61,552 nt of DNA from Epilithonimonas tenax DSM 16811 (GCF_000428485.1 NZ_KE386753.1:7824-69375), one strand, 5' to 3'; counted from the stretch's first letter, positions 42,712 through 51,760 are shown. Notes: a model not told the origin generated them from the sequence alone. A program made the numbers and translations.

Positions 42712-43968
42712 ATGAACTTCGACCGCACAAAAGAAAAGCTCGAAATACTTGCAGATGCTGCTAAGTACGATGTTTCCTGCTCATCAAGTGGCGGAAAAAG
42801 GAAAAATAACGGCGGATTGGGCGACAGTTCTGCCAGCGGGATTTGTCATACTTACACGGAAGATGGGCGATGTGTCTCGCTTCTCAAAATCCTTTTGACC
42901 AACCATTGTATTTACGATTGCATCTATTGCGTTTCCAGAAAATCAAATGACATCAAACGCGCCGCTTTCACCGTGGAAGAAGTGGTGGATTTGACCATCA
43001 GTTTTTACCGCCGAAATTACATCGAAGGTCTATTTCTAAGTTCCGGGATTTTCAAAGATGCCGATACGACGATGGAACGTTTGGTTCGAGTAGCGAAAAA
43101 ATTGAGAAACGAGCATCACTTCAATGGCTACATTCATCTCAAATCGATTCCGGGAGCGAGTGATATCTTGATGCAGGAAGCCGCACTTTACGCTGACCGA
43201 CTTTCCGTAAACCTGGAAATCCCGACAGAATCTGGACTTAAACTTTTAGCGCCGGACAAAAATCGGGAAGATATGCTGCAGCCGATGCGGATTGTCCAAA
43301 AAGGCATTCAACAATACAAAGACGAGAAGAAAATTATCAAAAGCGTTCCGAAGTTCGCGCCAGCAGGACAATCAACACAAATGATTGTCGGCGCAACCAA
43401 CGAAAACGATTTGCAAATCATCAAAGTGGCAGATCATTTCTACCAAAATTACGGGATGAAACGCGTTTATTATTCGGGTTATATTCCTGTAACTTCGGAT
43501 GTGCGTTTGCCAGCGATTACCGCAGCAGTTCCGGTTTTAAGGGAAAATCGTCTGTATCAATCTGATTGGCTGATGCGTTTTTATGGTTTTAAGGCGGATG
43601 AAATTTTGGATTCCAATATGCCATTTTTGGATTTGGAAGTGGACCCGAAATTGAGTTGGGCGTTGCGTCACTTAGACCAATTTCCTGTCAATCTTCAAAC
43701 TGCGGATTATAAAATGATTCTCAGAATTCCGGGAATTGGTGTGAAAACGGCGATGAAGATTGTCAGCTCCAGACGTTTTCAGGTTTTGAATATGGATCAT
43801 TTGAAAAAATTAGGCGCAGCTGTTAATCGTGCAAAATATTTCATCGATTTCAGTTATGGGAATCCATTTTTGAAGCATTTGACAGATTTGAATTTAAGGA
43901 AATTAATTATCGGCGGAAGTCAATCCAAATTTCAAAATCAGTTTTCCCAGCAACTGACTTTGTTTTAA
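42712..43968 (+). CDS. Putative DNA modification/repair radical SAM protein (TIGR03916-like)
   Basis: The 418-residue protein has the radical-SAM cluster motif Cys66-x3-Cys70-x2-Cys73 (LTNHCIYDCIYCVSRK). A TIM-like region (LSSGIFKDADTTMERL, HLKSIPGASDILMQEA) follows. Near the C-terminus is a helix-hairpin-helix DNA-binding motif (LRIPGIGVKTAMKIVSSRRF). This matches the family named for its pairing with the DUF4130 protein. The paired gene is at 44707-45465, but a toxin-antitoxin module now lies between. The chemical lesion repaired is not known. It is probably cytoplasmic. Confidence 0.92.
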   Translation: MNFDRTKEKLEILADAAKYDVSCSSSGGKRKNNGGLGDSSASGICHTYTEDGRCVSLLKILLTNHCIYDCIYCVSRKSNDIKRAAFTVEEVVDLTISFYRRNYIEGLFLSSGIFKDADTTMERLVRVAKKLRNEHHFNGYIHLKSIPGASDILMQEAALYADRLSVNLEIPTESGLKLLAPDKNREDMLQPMRIVQKGIQQYKDEKKIIKSVPKFAPAGQSTQMIVGATNENDLQIIKVADHFYQNYGMKRVYYSGYIPVTSDVRLPAITAAVPVLRENRLYQSDWLMRFYGFKADEILDSNMPFLDLEVDPKLSWALRHLDQFPVNLQTADYKMILRIPGIGVKTAMKIVSSRRFQVLNMDHLKKLGAAVNRAKYFIDFSYGNPFLKHLTDLNLRKLIIGGSQSKFQNQFSQQLTLF

Positions 43969-44038
43969 TTTACTAACTTTTATTGTCCATATTTGCTAAA
44001 TTTGGATAGTATTTGTAATTTCGAGCAAAGAATTTACA

Positions 44039-44275
44039 ATGAATGTCAGTTTCACCAAAAAACAAGAAAATTATATCTCAGACCAAATTGAATCTGGAGA
44101 TTTTCAGAATGCAAGTGAAGTCGTTCGCGATGCTTTGCGCCTTCACGAAGTCTATCGCCACCGCATTATTCAGGATTTGAGAAATGAAATTGAAAAAGGT
44201 TGGGAAGGTAATTCGAGTTCACGGTCGATTAAGGATATTATTAAATCAAAGAAGAAAGATAACAGCAATGTCTAA
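44039..44275 (+). CDS. ParD-like antitoxin (type II)
   Basis: The 78-residue protein starts MNVSFTKKQENYISDQIESG, a ribbon-helix-helix DNA-binding domain (EVVRDALRLHEVYRH), followed by a charged C-terminal tail (IIKSKKKDNSN) expected to wrap the toxin. It should neutralise the ParE toxin and repress its own promoter. The toxin gene starts inside it, with an 8-nt overlap, so translation is coupled. It lies between the two halves of a DNA-repair gene pair. Confidence 0.85.
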   Translation: MNVSFTKKQENYISDQIESGDFQNASEVVRDALRLHEVYRHRIIQDLRNEIEKGWEGNSSSRSIKDIIKSKKKDNSNV

Positions 44276-44564
44276 AGAATCCTATGTTTTATCAGAAATT
44301 GCTGATGAAGATTTGGAAGATATTTTCGATTACACAACTACGGAATTTGGACTTGAACAAGCAGAGAAATATCTTAATGAAATCGAAGATGTTTTTCAAA
44401 ATTTACTTCTGAATCAAGAATTGGGAAAAACACGAAATGAAATAAAAGAAGGCTTATACAGTTTTCCAAAGGACAACCACATTATATTCTACAGAATTTT
44501 AGAAAATAATATCCGAATTGTAAGAGCCTTACATGGAAGCCGAGATATTCCGAAATATTTTTAG
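44268..44564 (+). CDS. ParE-like toxin (RelE/ParE superfamily)
   Basis: The 98-residue protein has the RelE/ParE fold: YVLSEIADEDLEDIFDYTTTEFG, YLNEIEDVFQNLL, a strand KDNHIIFYRILENNIRIVRALHGSRDI. ParE toxins act on DNA gyrase while RelE members cut mRNA; the sequence alone does not decide. I chose ATG at 44268, which overlaps the antitoxin stop. An earlier in-frame Met at 44184 would lie wholly in the antitoxin gene. Confidence 0.85.
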   Translation: MSKESYVLSEIADEDLEDIFDYTTTEFGLEQAEKYLNEIEDVFQNLLLNQELGKTRNEIKEGLYSFPKDNHIIFYRILENNIRIVRALHGSRDIPKYF

Positions 44565-44624
44565 TTGTAAATTCCAGAACCAATTTTCTCACCCATTTAA
44601 TTTTTTATAAAAAGGCTTCAATTC

Positions 44625-44696
44625 CGCTCAGCCTGACAATTCTATAAAGTGATTAGTATACGATGTCACACTGAGCGGAGTCGAAGGGTTCACAAT
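44625..44696. repeat. Repeat motif cluster before the DUF4130 gene
   Basis: CCGCTCAGCC (44627-44636) is followed by CACTGAGCGGAGTCGAAGGG near 44671. These are two opposite-facing copies of the CTGAGCGGAGTCGAAG motif, forming an imperfect inverted repeat like that at 57333-57399. Confidence 0.6.
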
Positions 44697-44706
44697 ATAT
44701 TTATAA

Positions 44707-45465
44707 ATGACAACCATCCTCTACGACGGTAGTTTCGACGGACTTTTAACAGCAATATTCGAAGTGTTTGAATACAAGTATAAAGACGTGGAAATCCGAA
44801 ACAGAGAAAGATTTCAACAAGAAAATATGTTCGCTGAAATCCACGAGGTTGCGACTCAAAATGAAAAATCTGACAGAGTTTTAAAAAAATTAGAAAACAG
44901 CATCGGAAAATCCGGAATCAAACAATTGCTGATGGTTTTCTTGTCTGAACTTCCGGAATCTGAAGATTTGATCTTTTCTGCCATCCAACAATCCATTAAA
45001 AGTCCTGATCATAATGTGTTGCAGAATTTCGCCAATGACGATATTCTTCAAATCTCAAAAATCTGTAAATCTGTCAGCAGAGAACGACATCGGATGACGG
45101 CATTCGTAAGGTTTGAGAAAATGAAAGACGATATTTATTTCGCCAAGATTGACCCTGATTTTGATGTTCTGCCTTTGATTCAGAAACATTTCAAAGACCG
45201 ATATGCCGATCAGAAATGGATGATCTACGACCTCAAACGCCATTACGGATTGTTTTATGATTTAGAAAATTGCGAATTTTTCTACCCTGATTCCACATTC
45301 AATTTGAATCAATACCAGCAGAAGTACCACGAGGAAGAGATTAATTATCAGGAACTTTGGAAAAGTTATTTCACGAAGACGAATATTAAGGAAAGGAAAA
45401 ATATCAAACTCCACGTTCAACACGTCCCGAAACGTTATTGGAAATACCTGACGGAGAAGTTTTAA
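44707..45465 (+). CDS. DUF4130 / TIGR03915-like DNA metabolism protein
   Basis: The 252-residue protein begins MTTILYDGSFDGLLTAIFEVFEYKY, the family N-terminus, with RERHRMTAFVRFEKMKDDIYFAKIDPDFDVLPLI, RYADQKWMIYDLKRHYGLFYDLEN and the C-terminal RKNIKLHVQHVPKRYWKYLTEKF. It is the usual partner of the TIGR03916-type radical SAM protein, and the two are predicted to act together in DNA repair or modification. Here 739 nt separate the two genes, filled mainly by a ParDE module. It ends 2 nt from the convergent TonB receptor gene. Confidence 0.9.
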   Translation: MTTILYDGSFDGLLTAIFEVFEYKYKDVEIRNRERFQQENMFAEIHEVATQNEKSDRVLKKLENSIGKSGIKQLLMVFLSELPESEDLIFSAIQQSIKSPDHNVLQNFANDDILQISKICKSVSRERHRMTAFVRFEKMKDDIYFAKIDPDFDVLPLIQKHFKDRYADQKWMIYDLKRHYGLFYDLENCEFFYPDSTFNLNQYQQKYHEEEINYQELWKSYFTKTNIKERKNIKLHVQHVPKRYWKYLTEKF

Positions 45466-45467
45466 TT

Positions 45468-47495
45468 TTATAATTGAATAGTCGCGCCCAACACAAAATT
45501 CCGTTTTGCAGCAGGATTGTAAAACCTTTTTCCAAAAGCATTGATGTCAAAGCCCAAAACATAATCTGTATTATAAAGATTCTGGATTTGGAAAAATAAA
45601 TCCAACTTTGATTTTTCAAAAACAATTGGATAACGAATTTGAATATTTGAAACCAAACTTGGTTCCGACCAAACAGAATTCGCATCTGTCAAAGGAATTT
45701 TTGAAGTCAGAAATTGAGAATAATCAACGGCTAATTTTTTAAAGAAAGTGAAATTCAGTAAACTGTTGATGGTGGTTTTCGGAACGCCAGTCAACGCATT
45801 TCCTGAAAAGTTAGAAGTTCCTTGGACATCATTTTTAAATTTAAAGTCATAAAGACTTCCCGAAAATCTGAATTTGAAATGACTCAAAACAGCATTCTTC
45901 AAATCAAATCTTTTCGATTCCAGAAGGAATTCCCAACCTTTTTGAACGGTATTTCCCTGGTTTACAAAATAGTCTTGGCCAGCTTCATTCTGTCTTCGGA
46001 CAATTGCATCTTTCATTCTGAAATCAAAATAATTCAGTTCCACAAAAACGATTTTCCCAAATTGTTTCCGCACCCCAATTTCCTTATTCCAGCCATATTC
46101 CGGCACGAGATTGAAGTTGAATTCCTGATTGGAAGAGCGGATCTCCTCATTCGTCGGCGCCGAATTTCCTTTCCCGATTTTCCCTCGCACAGAAAATCCT
46201 TGATCCAAAACATAAGTCATCCCAAAGTTGGGTAACCATTGGTTTTTGAATTTCATATTTCCAGTTTCAGAAGTCGGAAATATCTTTTCCCATTTGTAGG
46301 AATTAGAATTTAAACTGAAGGAAATATCAGTCAATATCCGCTCGTTAAAATTCAGTTTCTGCGACAGAAAATAGAATCCGGAATTGTTTCTCAGTTTATC
46401 AAAATTCTGAGGATTTCCTTCTGTGCCACGATTGTTGTCATAGTTTTTAATATAAATGGGATTAGTTGCACCTTCGTAACCCAGTCGCCATTCGGCAGAA
46501 ACCTTGTGCCAGTTTTTTTCATAAGTGAAATGCGTTCTCAGTGCAAAGTTGCTTTCAAATCGATTTTCAAAATTGGTAATGAAAGGATTTTCAAAATCGA
46601 CATACGAACCTTGAACCAAAACGAAATGTGAAAGTCCATTCGTCAACTGGTATTGATTCGAAAGTCCAGCCAGAAACATTTTATTTCTGATTCCTGCATC
46701 CTGTTCTTTCGCTCCGGGAAGCGTTACAGTTGCTGGTCGCGCTTGTTTTCTGTTGGCTTCCATTTGAGCCAAAGTCAATCCGCCAGGCGTTTCATAATCC
46801 AAATCGGAAAAGAGTAGCATCGCTTTCAAGTTGCCTTTGTCAGAATATTTGAAATGATCTTTAATGAAGATCTGTTTTCTTTCAACCGCCGATTGTTCAC
46901 GGTAAGAATCCGTTCTGTAATAATTCTCATAGACTTGGAAAAAATGCTTTCCCAATTGTTTTGAAAAGTTGATACTTTCATTAAAAGTCCCATAACTTCC
47001 AGAAGATACATTCAAAGACAAGTCATCAGAATTCTGAGTTTGTAATAATAAAGTTCCACCAGTCACCGCTCCAAAATCGCCACTTTCCGGACCTTTGTAA
47101 ATCTCTATTTTATGGATGAGATCGGGCGAAATCTGATTAAAATAAGTATTCCCGGAAGCATCGGACAACATCAAATCATCCAGATACACTTTCACATTCC
47201 GCACCCCAAAAGGCGAACGCAAAGAACTTCCACGTACTGCAATCCGGTAACTTCCCGGCGAGCGTTCTTCCATTCTGGCTCCAGCAATTTGGTTGATAGA
47301 TTCCAACAAGCGCTCTGGCGGATTCTGAGAAAGTAGGTTTTCCGAAACCACAGCAACAGATTTGGTAGAAGCGATAAAAGAAACCGGTTTCTTATAAGCA
47401 TCAATTCTGACTCCAGAGATCAGCGTTGCAGAATCGCTCTTCTGCGAAAAGTAAAAAACGCTGGAAAGTAAAAATAAGATGGAAAGTTTTTTCAT
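45468..47495 (-). CDS. TonB-dependent outer-membrane receptor
   Basis: The 675-residue receptor has a signal peptide (KKLSILFLLSSVFYFSQ). A plug domain follows with VAVVSENLLSQNPPERLLESIN, GSYRIAVRGSSLRSPFGVRNVKVYLDDL and IEIYKGPESGDFGAVTGG, and then a 22-strand barrel ending in an aromatic-type closing strand (RRNFVLGATIQL-like, read KRNFVLGATIQL). The type is ferric-siderophore/FecA-like, but the substrate is not identifiable. It is a single gene with no iron-uptake neighbours and no FpvA-like N-terminal signalling domain. It needs TonB-ExbBD, which are not in the window. Confidence 0.92.
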   Translation of the reverse strand: MKKLSILFLLSSVFYFSQKSDSATLISGVRIDAYKKPVSFIASTKSVAVVSENLLSQNPPERLLESINQIAGARMEERSPGSYRIAVRGSSLRSPFGVRNVKVYLDDLMLSDASGNTYFNQISPDLIHKIEIYKGPESGDFGAVTGGTLLLQTQNSDDLSLNVSSGSYGTFNESINFSKQLGKHFFQVYENYYRTDSYREQSAVERKQIFIKDHFKYSDKGNLKAMLLFSDLDYETPGGLTLAQMEANRKQARPATVTLPGAKEQDAGIRNKMFLAGLSNQYQLTNGLSHFVLVQGSYVDFENPFITNFENRFESNFALRTHFTYEKNWHKVSAEWRLGYEGATNPIYIKNYDNNRGTEGNPQNFDKLRNNSGFYFLSQKLNFNERILTDISFSLNSNSYKWEKIFPTSETGNMKFKNQWLPNFGMTYVLDQGFSVRGKIGKGNSAPTNEEIRSSNQEFNFNLVPEYGWNKEIGVRKQFGKIVFVELNYFDFRMKDAIVRRQNEAGQDYFVNQGNTVQKGWEFLLESKRFDLKNAVLSHFKFRFSGSLYDFKFKNDVQGTSNFSGNALTGVPKTTINSLLNFTFFKKLAVDYSQFLTSKIPLTDANSVWSEPSLVSNIQIRYPIVFEKSKLDLFFQIQNLYNTDYVLGFDINAFGKRFYNPAAKRNFVLGATIQL

Positions 47496-47599
47496 TATTT
47501 TCTACACAGAAATCATTGTGCCGAAATCACCGTAAAGTTAAAGATTTCACAAAAAAGTCATTCTTAACTTACATCAACGCCACGCGGATATCTTCGCTA

Positions 47600-47607
47600 T
47601 ATATTTG
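47600..47607 (+). promoter_or_regulatory. Probable -7 element for the YceI gene
   Basis: TATATTTG fits TAnnTTTG, 32 nt before the ATG at 47640. A matching TTG was not found at the right spacing. Confidence 0.45.
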
Positions 47608-47639
47608 TACTATAATTAATCAACAAAATATCAAAAATA

Positions 47640-48149
47640 ATGGCAACCAAATGGTTATTAGACCCAACACATAGTGAGATCACTTTCAAAGTAAAACACC
47701 TAATGATTTCTAACGTCAAAGGAGAATTCACTACTTTCAATGCAGAGATCGATGCAGAAGACGACACATTCGCCAGCGCAAAAGTTTCCGCTTTCATCGA
47801 TACAGATTCTATCTTTACCAATAATACAGACAGAGACACGCACCTGAAATCAGCAGATTTCTTCAACGCACAAGCTAACCCGAAAATCACTTTCGAAGCG
47901 TCAACTTTGAACGGTGATGTAACCGGACATCTCACTCTGAACGGTATTACCAAAGAAATTACGTTGGACGTAGACTTTGGCGGTATCAATTCTGATCCGT
48001 GGGGCAACACCAAAGCAGGTTTCTCATTCGAAGGGAAGATCAAAAGATCAGACTTTGGTCTCACTTGGAACGCAGCTTTGGAAACAGGCGGTGTGATGGT
48101 AAGCGAAGACGTGAAAATTGCAGGAGAACTGCAGTTCGTCAAACAGTAA
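47640..48149 (+). CDS. YceI family protein (lipocalin-like fold)
   Basis: The 169-residue protein starts MATKWLLDPTHSEITFKVKHLM, the YceI signature (DPTHSxIxFxVKHLM). Strands VKGEFTTFNAEIDAEDD, DSIFTNNTDRDTHLKSADFF and VTGHLTLNGITKEITLDVDF then form an extended barrel that binds hydrophobic polyprenoids or similar molecules in known members. There is no signal peptide here, so it should be cytoplasmic, unlike the periplasmic E. coli protein. Monocistronic, divergent from the receptor. Confidence 0.94.
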   Translation: MATKWLLDPTHSEITFKVKHLMISNVKGEFTTFNAEIDAEDDTFASAKVSAFIDTDSIFTNNTDRDTHLKSADFFNAQANPKITFEASTLNGDVTGHLTLNGITKEITLDVDFGGINSDPWGNTKAGFSFEGKIKRSDFGLTWNAALETGGVMVSEDVKIAGELQFVKQ

Positions 48150-48239
48150 TACATCATCGTATTTTATAGTGTGACTATTTTGAAGTGTGAACAAGGGCAA
48201 CTTTGTTCACGCTTTTATGATTTCAGCAGGAAGAATGAT

Positions 48240-48380
48240 TATAATTTGGGCAGCTTAATCCGCCTGTAGTTTATCCTGAGCGAAGTCGAAGGGTTCCCAA
48301 TCTTTTTTGCACACGATTTAAGTCTAAATAGAACTTGAGTACAAGCAAAAAAGGATTTCCACTCAAGTCGGGCTGCACGT
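48240..48380. repeat. Dispersed stem-loop element, copy 3
   Basis: The AATCTTTTTTGC and GCAAAAAAGGATTT arms lie 40-60 nt apart. The copy also has the CCTGAGCGAAGTCGAAGGG motif on the left and CCACTCAAGTCGGGCTGC on the right. It is in reverse orientation relative to the copies at 29430 and 57465. This element and the 18-bp-arm palindrome fill most of the 515-nt gap from 48150 to 48664; the remainder shows nothing. Confidence 0.7.
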
Positions 48381-48539
48381 CGCATAGTTGAACTTTTGTC
48401 TATCAATTCACCATCCTCCAAAAATCGAAGATTTCAAAAACTTAATTGTTCTTATGTGACTTTGTAGTTCAAAAAAAAATGAACTTAAGTGCTTCGGAAA
48501 TCCACCAGATCTGCGAGAAAAATTTAATTAAAATTATTT

Positions 48540-48604
48540 CCCCAACCCTAAAGGGAGTAATTTTAATAAAATTTTCAAATAATTTTCTCCCTTTAGGGTT
48601 GGGG
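48540..48604. repeat. 18-bp-arm inverted repeat, copy 2
   Basis: The same perfect arms as at 97-162: CCCCAACCCTAAAGGGAG (48540-48557) and CTCCCTTTAGGGTTGGGG (48587-48604), spacer 29 nt. Located 60 nt upstream of the DOPA dioxygenase start. Confidence 0.85.
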
Positions 48605-48664
48605 TAAAAAAATGATTTGAATATACATTTTACATTAATACATTTTACTTTTTACAAAATAAAA

Positions 48665-49492
48665 ATGAACCTCAACGACCTTTCCAACATCTCCGATCAT
48701 TTCAAAACCACCCAAAAAATGCCCGTTCTTTTCCTGGGACACGGCTCTCCGATGAACGCTATCGAAGAAAATATTTTTGTGCAGGGCTTTCGTAATATCA
48801 GCAAAGAAATCCCAAAACCAAATGCCATCATTTGTATTTCGGCGCATTGGTTTACCAACGGAACATTTGTCACAGCAATGGAACTGCCAAAAACCATTCA
48901 CGATTTTGGAGGTTTTCCGCAGGCCTTGTTTGATGTTCAGTATCCAGCACAAGGAAGCCCCGAATTAGCGCGAGACACTGTAGGATTACTCGCTCCGGTT
49001 TTGGTAGAAGAAGATCATAATTGGGGATTGGATCACGGCGCGTGGTCGGTTCTTCGGCATCTTTATCCTGAGGCCGATATTCCGGTGATTCAATTGAGTA
49101 TTGATTATACCAAACCACCAGAATATCACTTTGAATTGGCAAAAAAATTATCCAGACTCCGGGAAAAAGGAATTCTCATCATCGGAAGTGGAAACATCGT
49201 TCACAACCTCAGATTGATCGATTGGAAAAATATTGACACCGTTGGCGCCGGCTGGGATTGGGCGATCGAAGCGAGAGAAAAAACCAACAACTGGCTTTTG
49301 GATGGCGATTTCCAGAAACTCATCGATTATCAGAAACAAGGAACGTTTCTGCAATACGCTGTTCCGACACCGGATCATTATCTGCCAATGATTTATAGTT
49401 TGGGACTGAAAGATAAGTCGGAACAACTCTCGTTATTTAATGATTCCTTAATTGGCGGATCTTTGAGTATGACTTCGATAAAAATCGGATAA
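48665..49492 (+). CDS. 4,5-DOPA dioxygenase extradiol
   Basis: This LigB-type extradiol dioxygenase opens the ring of DOPA-like catechols. The 275 residues carry the metal-binding His in FLGHGSPMNAIEEN (His26) and ICISAHWF (His61), then GLDHGAWSVLRHLYPEADIPVIQLSI and LIIGSGNIVHNL. The C-terminus SMTSIKIG is family-like. A start at 48665 (MNLNDL) is preferred over an upstream in-frame Met in AT-rich DNA. E. coli YgiD is the close type. Cytoplasmic, monocistronic. Confidence 0.92.
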   Translation: MNLNDLSNISDHFKTTQKMPVLFLGHGSPMNAIEENIFVQGFRNISKEIPKPNAIICISAHWFTNGTFVTAMELPKTIHDFGGFPQALFDVQYPAQGSPELARDTVGLLAPVLVEEDHNWGLDHGAWSVLRHLYPEADIPVIQLSIDYTKPPEYHFELAKKLSRLREKGILIIGSGNIVHNLRLIDWKNIDTVGAGWDWAIEAREKTNNWLLDGDFQKLIDYQKQGTFLQYAVPTPDHYLPMIYSLGLKDKSEQLSLFNDSLIGGSLSMTSIKIG

Positions 49493-49553
49493 TATTTTCC
49501 TAAAAAGATCCAGTTGAGCAATCTGTTAATAGCAACATCTGATAAACAAACAA

Positions 49554-49614
49554 AAAGCTCCGTAGAAGTGACCTGTGAATTATTATCATTATCAGGCCGC
49601 TCCTACGGAGCTTT
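49554..49614. repeat. Stem-loop repeat (GCTCCTACGGAGC family)
   Basis: AAAGCTCCGTAG (49554-49565) pairs perfectly with CTACGGAGCTTT (49603-49614). An inner CCTG...CAGG can extend the fold. The right half also occurs near 32015-32033 (CTGCTCCTACGGAGCTTT). It may serve as terminator for the DOPA dioxygenase gene. The rest of the 401-nt gap to 49893 is AT-rich with nothing recognised. Confidence 0.7.
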
Positions 49615-49893
49615 ACTGTAATGATGGATTTTATTTTCTATAAGCAGGTATCCCTCTGGGATTTTACAATCAGATCCAATTATTTATTCAAGTGATGTAA
49701 GGTTGTGAAGAGAATTATGTGCAATTTATTGTATTTCAATACTTTACGTATAATTATGCAAAGTAGCAAAAAATGAAATTTTCCTTACTTAAGCTTTTGA
49801 ATGACTTAAAACGCACGACAAATTTTGTGATTTGATGCGTATATCGACGAAATCCTCTTTTTATTTATTAAATTAGGAGTTCAAATATATCAC

Positions 49894-51063
49894 GTGAGGT
49901 TTTTACAATTCTTAATCGTCTTTTTCGGATTTTCGATTTTATATTCCCAAACCATTTCGGGGAAAATACAGACAGAAAGTGGCTCGGCCATTTCTGATGC
50001 CAATGTCTATCTTGACGGAACCAAAATTTCTACAACTTCTACTTCTGACGGCAGTTTCCAGTTGGATGTTCAGGGACAGAAAAGCGGAAACTTAATTTTC
50101 CGAAAAGACAAGTATGAAACCAGCATTTTTCCTTTAGATAAAGCCATCGGGAAATCTGTGAAAGTGATTATTAATCCAGTAAGCGAAATAGAGGAAGTGG
50201 TTATTATTCCTTACACAGAGGAGGCTTACAATAATTTTATTAATTATTTTCTGGATCAGTTTATGGGATTGGATAGAGATGATGTCAGAATCAAAAACCA
50301 ACGTACACTCAAATTTTCTTATGATAAGACGAATCAGTTTCTGAAAGTGAAAGCGCCACAGACTTTGGTCATCGAAAATAAAAAATTGGGTTACACGATC
50401 CAGTATCATCTGATCAATTTCCAGGCTGACTTCAAAGCAAAAAGTACGAGTTATCTGGGAACATCATTCTTCAAAGAGACCAGTTTCAGAAAGGAGATCA
50501 CTCTCAATCGGATGAATGCTTACAAAGGAAGTATGATGCATTTTCTAAGAAGTCTCTATCAAAACGAACTGGAAAAGGAAGGATTCATCGTGAATCACGC
50601 CAAGCGTATCCCCAACCCAGAATATCCTTCTGAAGCCGAACTGCAAAAACTGAACGACCATTTTGCCATTAAGAAAACACAAAACTCGACCTTGCCTTGG
50701 ACAGACGAGCTGGAAGCGATTGCGCAAAAGAAAAGTAAAAACTCCGAATTTCTGATGGCCATCCTAAAAACCAAAATGAAAGAACGGGAATTTACGAAGC
50801 GTCAAAATGAACGCTTGTTTTTAGATTTTGAAGATCTGCTTCAGGTGAATTATCAGAAATATTATTACGAGATCAAAAAAGGAGAGTTTGTAAAATCTTC
50901 TGGCGTGGTGACGCAATCGTCGTTCGTTCATCCGGAAGCTATGCAATTCGAGATCTTTACGGAAGGCAATATTTCTGAACCTGATCTGTTGATCTTGGAA
51001 GGCGATTTCTCCAGACAAAATGTTTCAAAAATGTTGCCTTTGGATTATCAGTTTGGGAATTGA
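49894..51063 (+). CDS. Carboxypeptidase-regulatory-like domain protein
   Basis: The 389-residue protein starts with a GTG at 49894 and has a signal peptide (FLQFLIVFFGFSILYSQ). An N-terminal Ig-like CarboxypepD_reg-like domain (SGKIQTESGSAISDANVYLDGTKISTTSTSDGSFQL) follows. The remainder (about 110-389) is a mixed domain of unknown function found in similar Bacteroidota surface proteins (YNNFINYFLDQFMGLDRDD, YHLINFQADFKAKSTSYLGT). It is probably periplasmic or surface-exposed. The GTG start is inferred, since the signal peptide begins right after it and no ATG lies nearby. Confidence 0.8.
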   Translation: MRFLQFLIVFFGFSILYSQTISGKIQTESGSAISDANVYLDGTKISTTSTSDGSFQLDVQGQKSGNLIFRKDKYETSIFPLDKAIGKSVKVIINPVSEIEEVVIIPYTEEAYNNFINYFLDQFMGLDRDDVRIKNQRTLKFSYDKTNQFLKVKAPQTLVIENKKLGYTIQYHLINFQADFKAKSTSYLGTSFFKETSFRKEITLNRMNAYKGSMMHFLRSLYQNELEKEGFIVNHAKRIPNPEYPSEAELQKLNDHFAIKKTQNSTLPWTDELEAIAQKKSKNSEFLMAILKTKMKEREFTKRQNERLFLDFEDLLQVNYQKYYYEIKKGEFVKSSGVVTQSSFVHPEAMQFEIFTEGNISEPDLLILEGDFSRQNVSKMLPLDYQFGN

Positions 51064-51076
51064 TTTGTAATGATTT

Positions 51077-51183
51077 TCAACGCAAAGGCGCAAAAGGTAT
51101 TAATTTGAAATGTTTAAAAGTCGCAAACCTAAATTGCGACTTTTAGTATATAATAGCTAATGAACTTTTTGCCTTAGCGATAA
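51077..51183. repeat. CGCAAAGGCGCAAAA element, copy 2
   Basis: The ends are AACGCAAAGGCGCAAAAGG (left) and CTTTTTGCCTTAGCGATAAG (right), an imperfect inverted repeat. The inside has a perfect 11-bp hairpin AAAAGTCGCAA / TTGCGACTTTT. Same type as 33017-33142. Confidence 0.65.
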
Positions 51184-51185
51184 GT

Positions 51186-51632
51186 TTACAATTTTTTCTC
51201 AAAGCAAACGCTGTTTTCCACGCCGGCATATTGCCCGTAATTGGGAATGACTTGATAACCGCATTTTCCGTACAGCGCAACTGCTTCGGTTTGTCTTTTT
51301 CCGGTTTCCAGAATGGTTTTTTCGTAACCTAATTCTTTCGTCCACGATTCTAGTTCTTTCAAAATAGCAGATGCTAAGCCTTTTCCACGTTGTTCCGGAA
51401 GTGTGTACATTCTTTTCACTTCCATCGTTTTCTCATCAAAAACTTTTATGGCACCGCAGGCAACAGCTTTGTCATTGTCAAAAATAACAATACAGTTTTT
51501 CAGTGAATCAATCTGATTATACTGATCATAAAAGCCGTGTTCATCACCATCCATCACGGCGAGGTACGTATCCAGTTGTTTTACCAATTTTTGGAAGTCT
51601 GGATTTTCGGAATTTGTTCTTAGGGTTTTCAT
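51186..51632 (-). CDS. GNAT family N-acetyltransferase
   Basis: The 148-residue acetyltransferase has the acetyl-CoA-binding motif in EVKRMYTLPEQRGKGLASAILKELESW (Q/R-x-x-G-x-G/A signature QRGKGLA), followed by TILETGKRQTEAVALYGKCGYQVIPNYG. The substrate is not predictable. I chose the Met at 51632 (MKTLRTNSENPDF); the upstream in-frame stretch is repeat-derived DNA. Cytoplasmic. Confidence 0.92.
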   Translation of the reverse strand: MKTLRTNSENPDFQKLVKQLDTYLAVMDGDEHGFYDQYNQIDSLKNCIVIFDNDKAVACGAIKVFDEKTMEVKRMYTLPEQRGKGLASAILKELESWTKELGYEKTILETGKRQTEAVALYGKCGYQVIPNYGQYAGVENSVCFEKKL

Positions 51633-51647
51633 AAGATATAATATATG

Positions 51648-51760
51648 AACGCAAAGTTGCAACTGACTAGCATTTAGATAAGTTATAAGGCGCAAATATT
51701 GAAATTTGCGACTTGTAAACATTAGAATTAAAAATAAATTTTGTGCCTTTGCGATCAATT
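51648..51760. repeat. CGCAAAG element, copy 3
   Basis: AACGCAAAGTTGCAA at the left and TTTGTGCCTTTGCGATCAA at the right face each other, with GGCGCAAATATTGAAATTTG inside. It separates the GNAT gene from hutH. Confidence 0.6.

Noticed and set aside
49615-49893. A gene in the gap before the GTG-start protein
   Set aside because: No open frame or RNA-like fold was found; AT-rich only.
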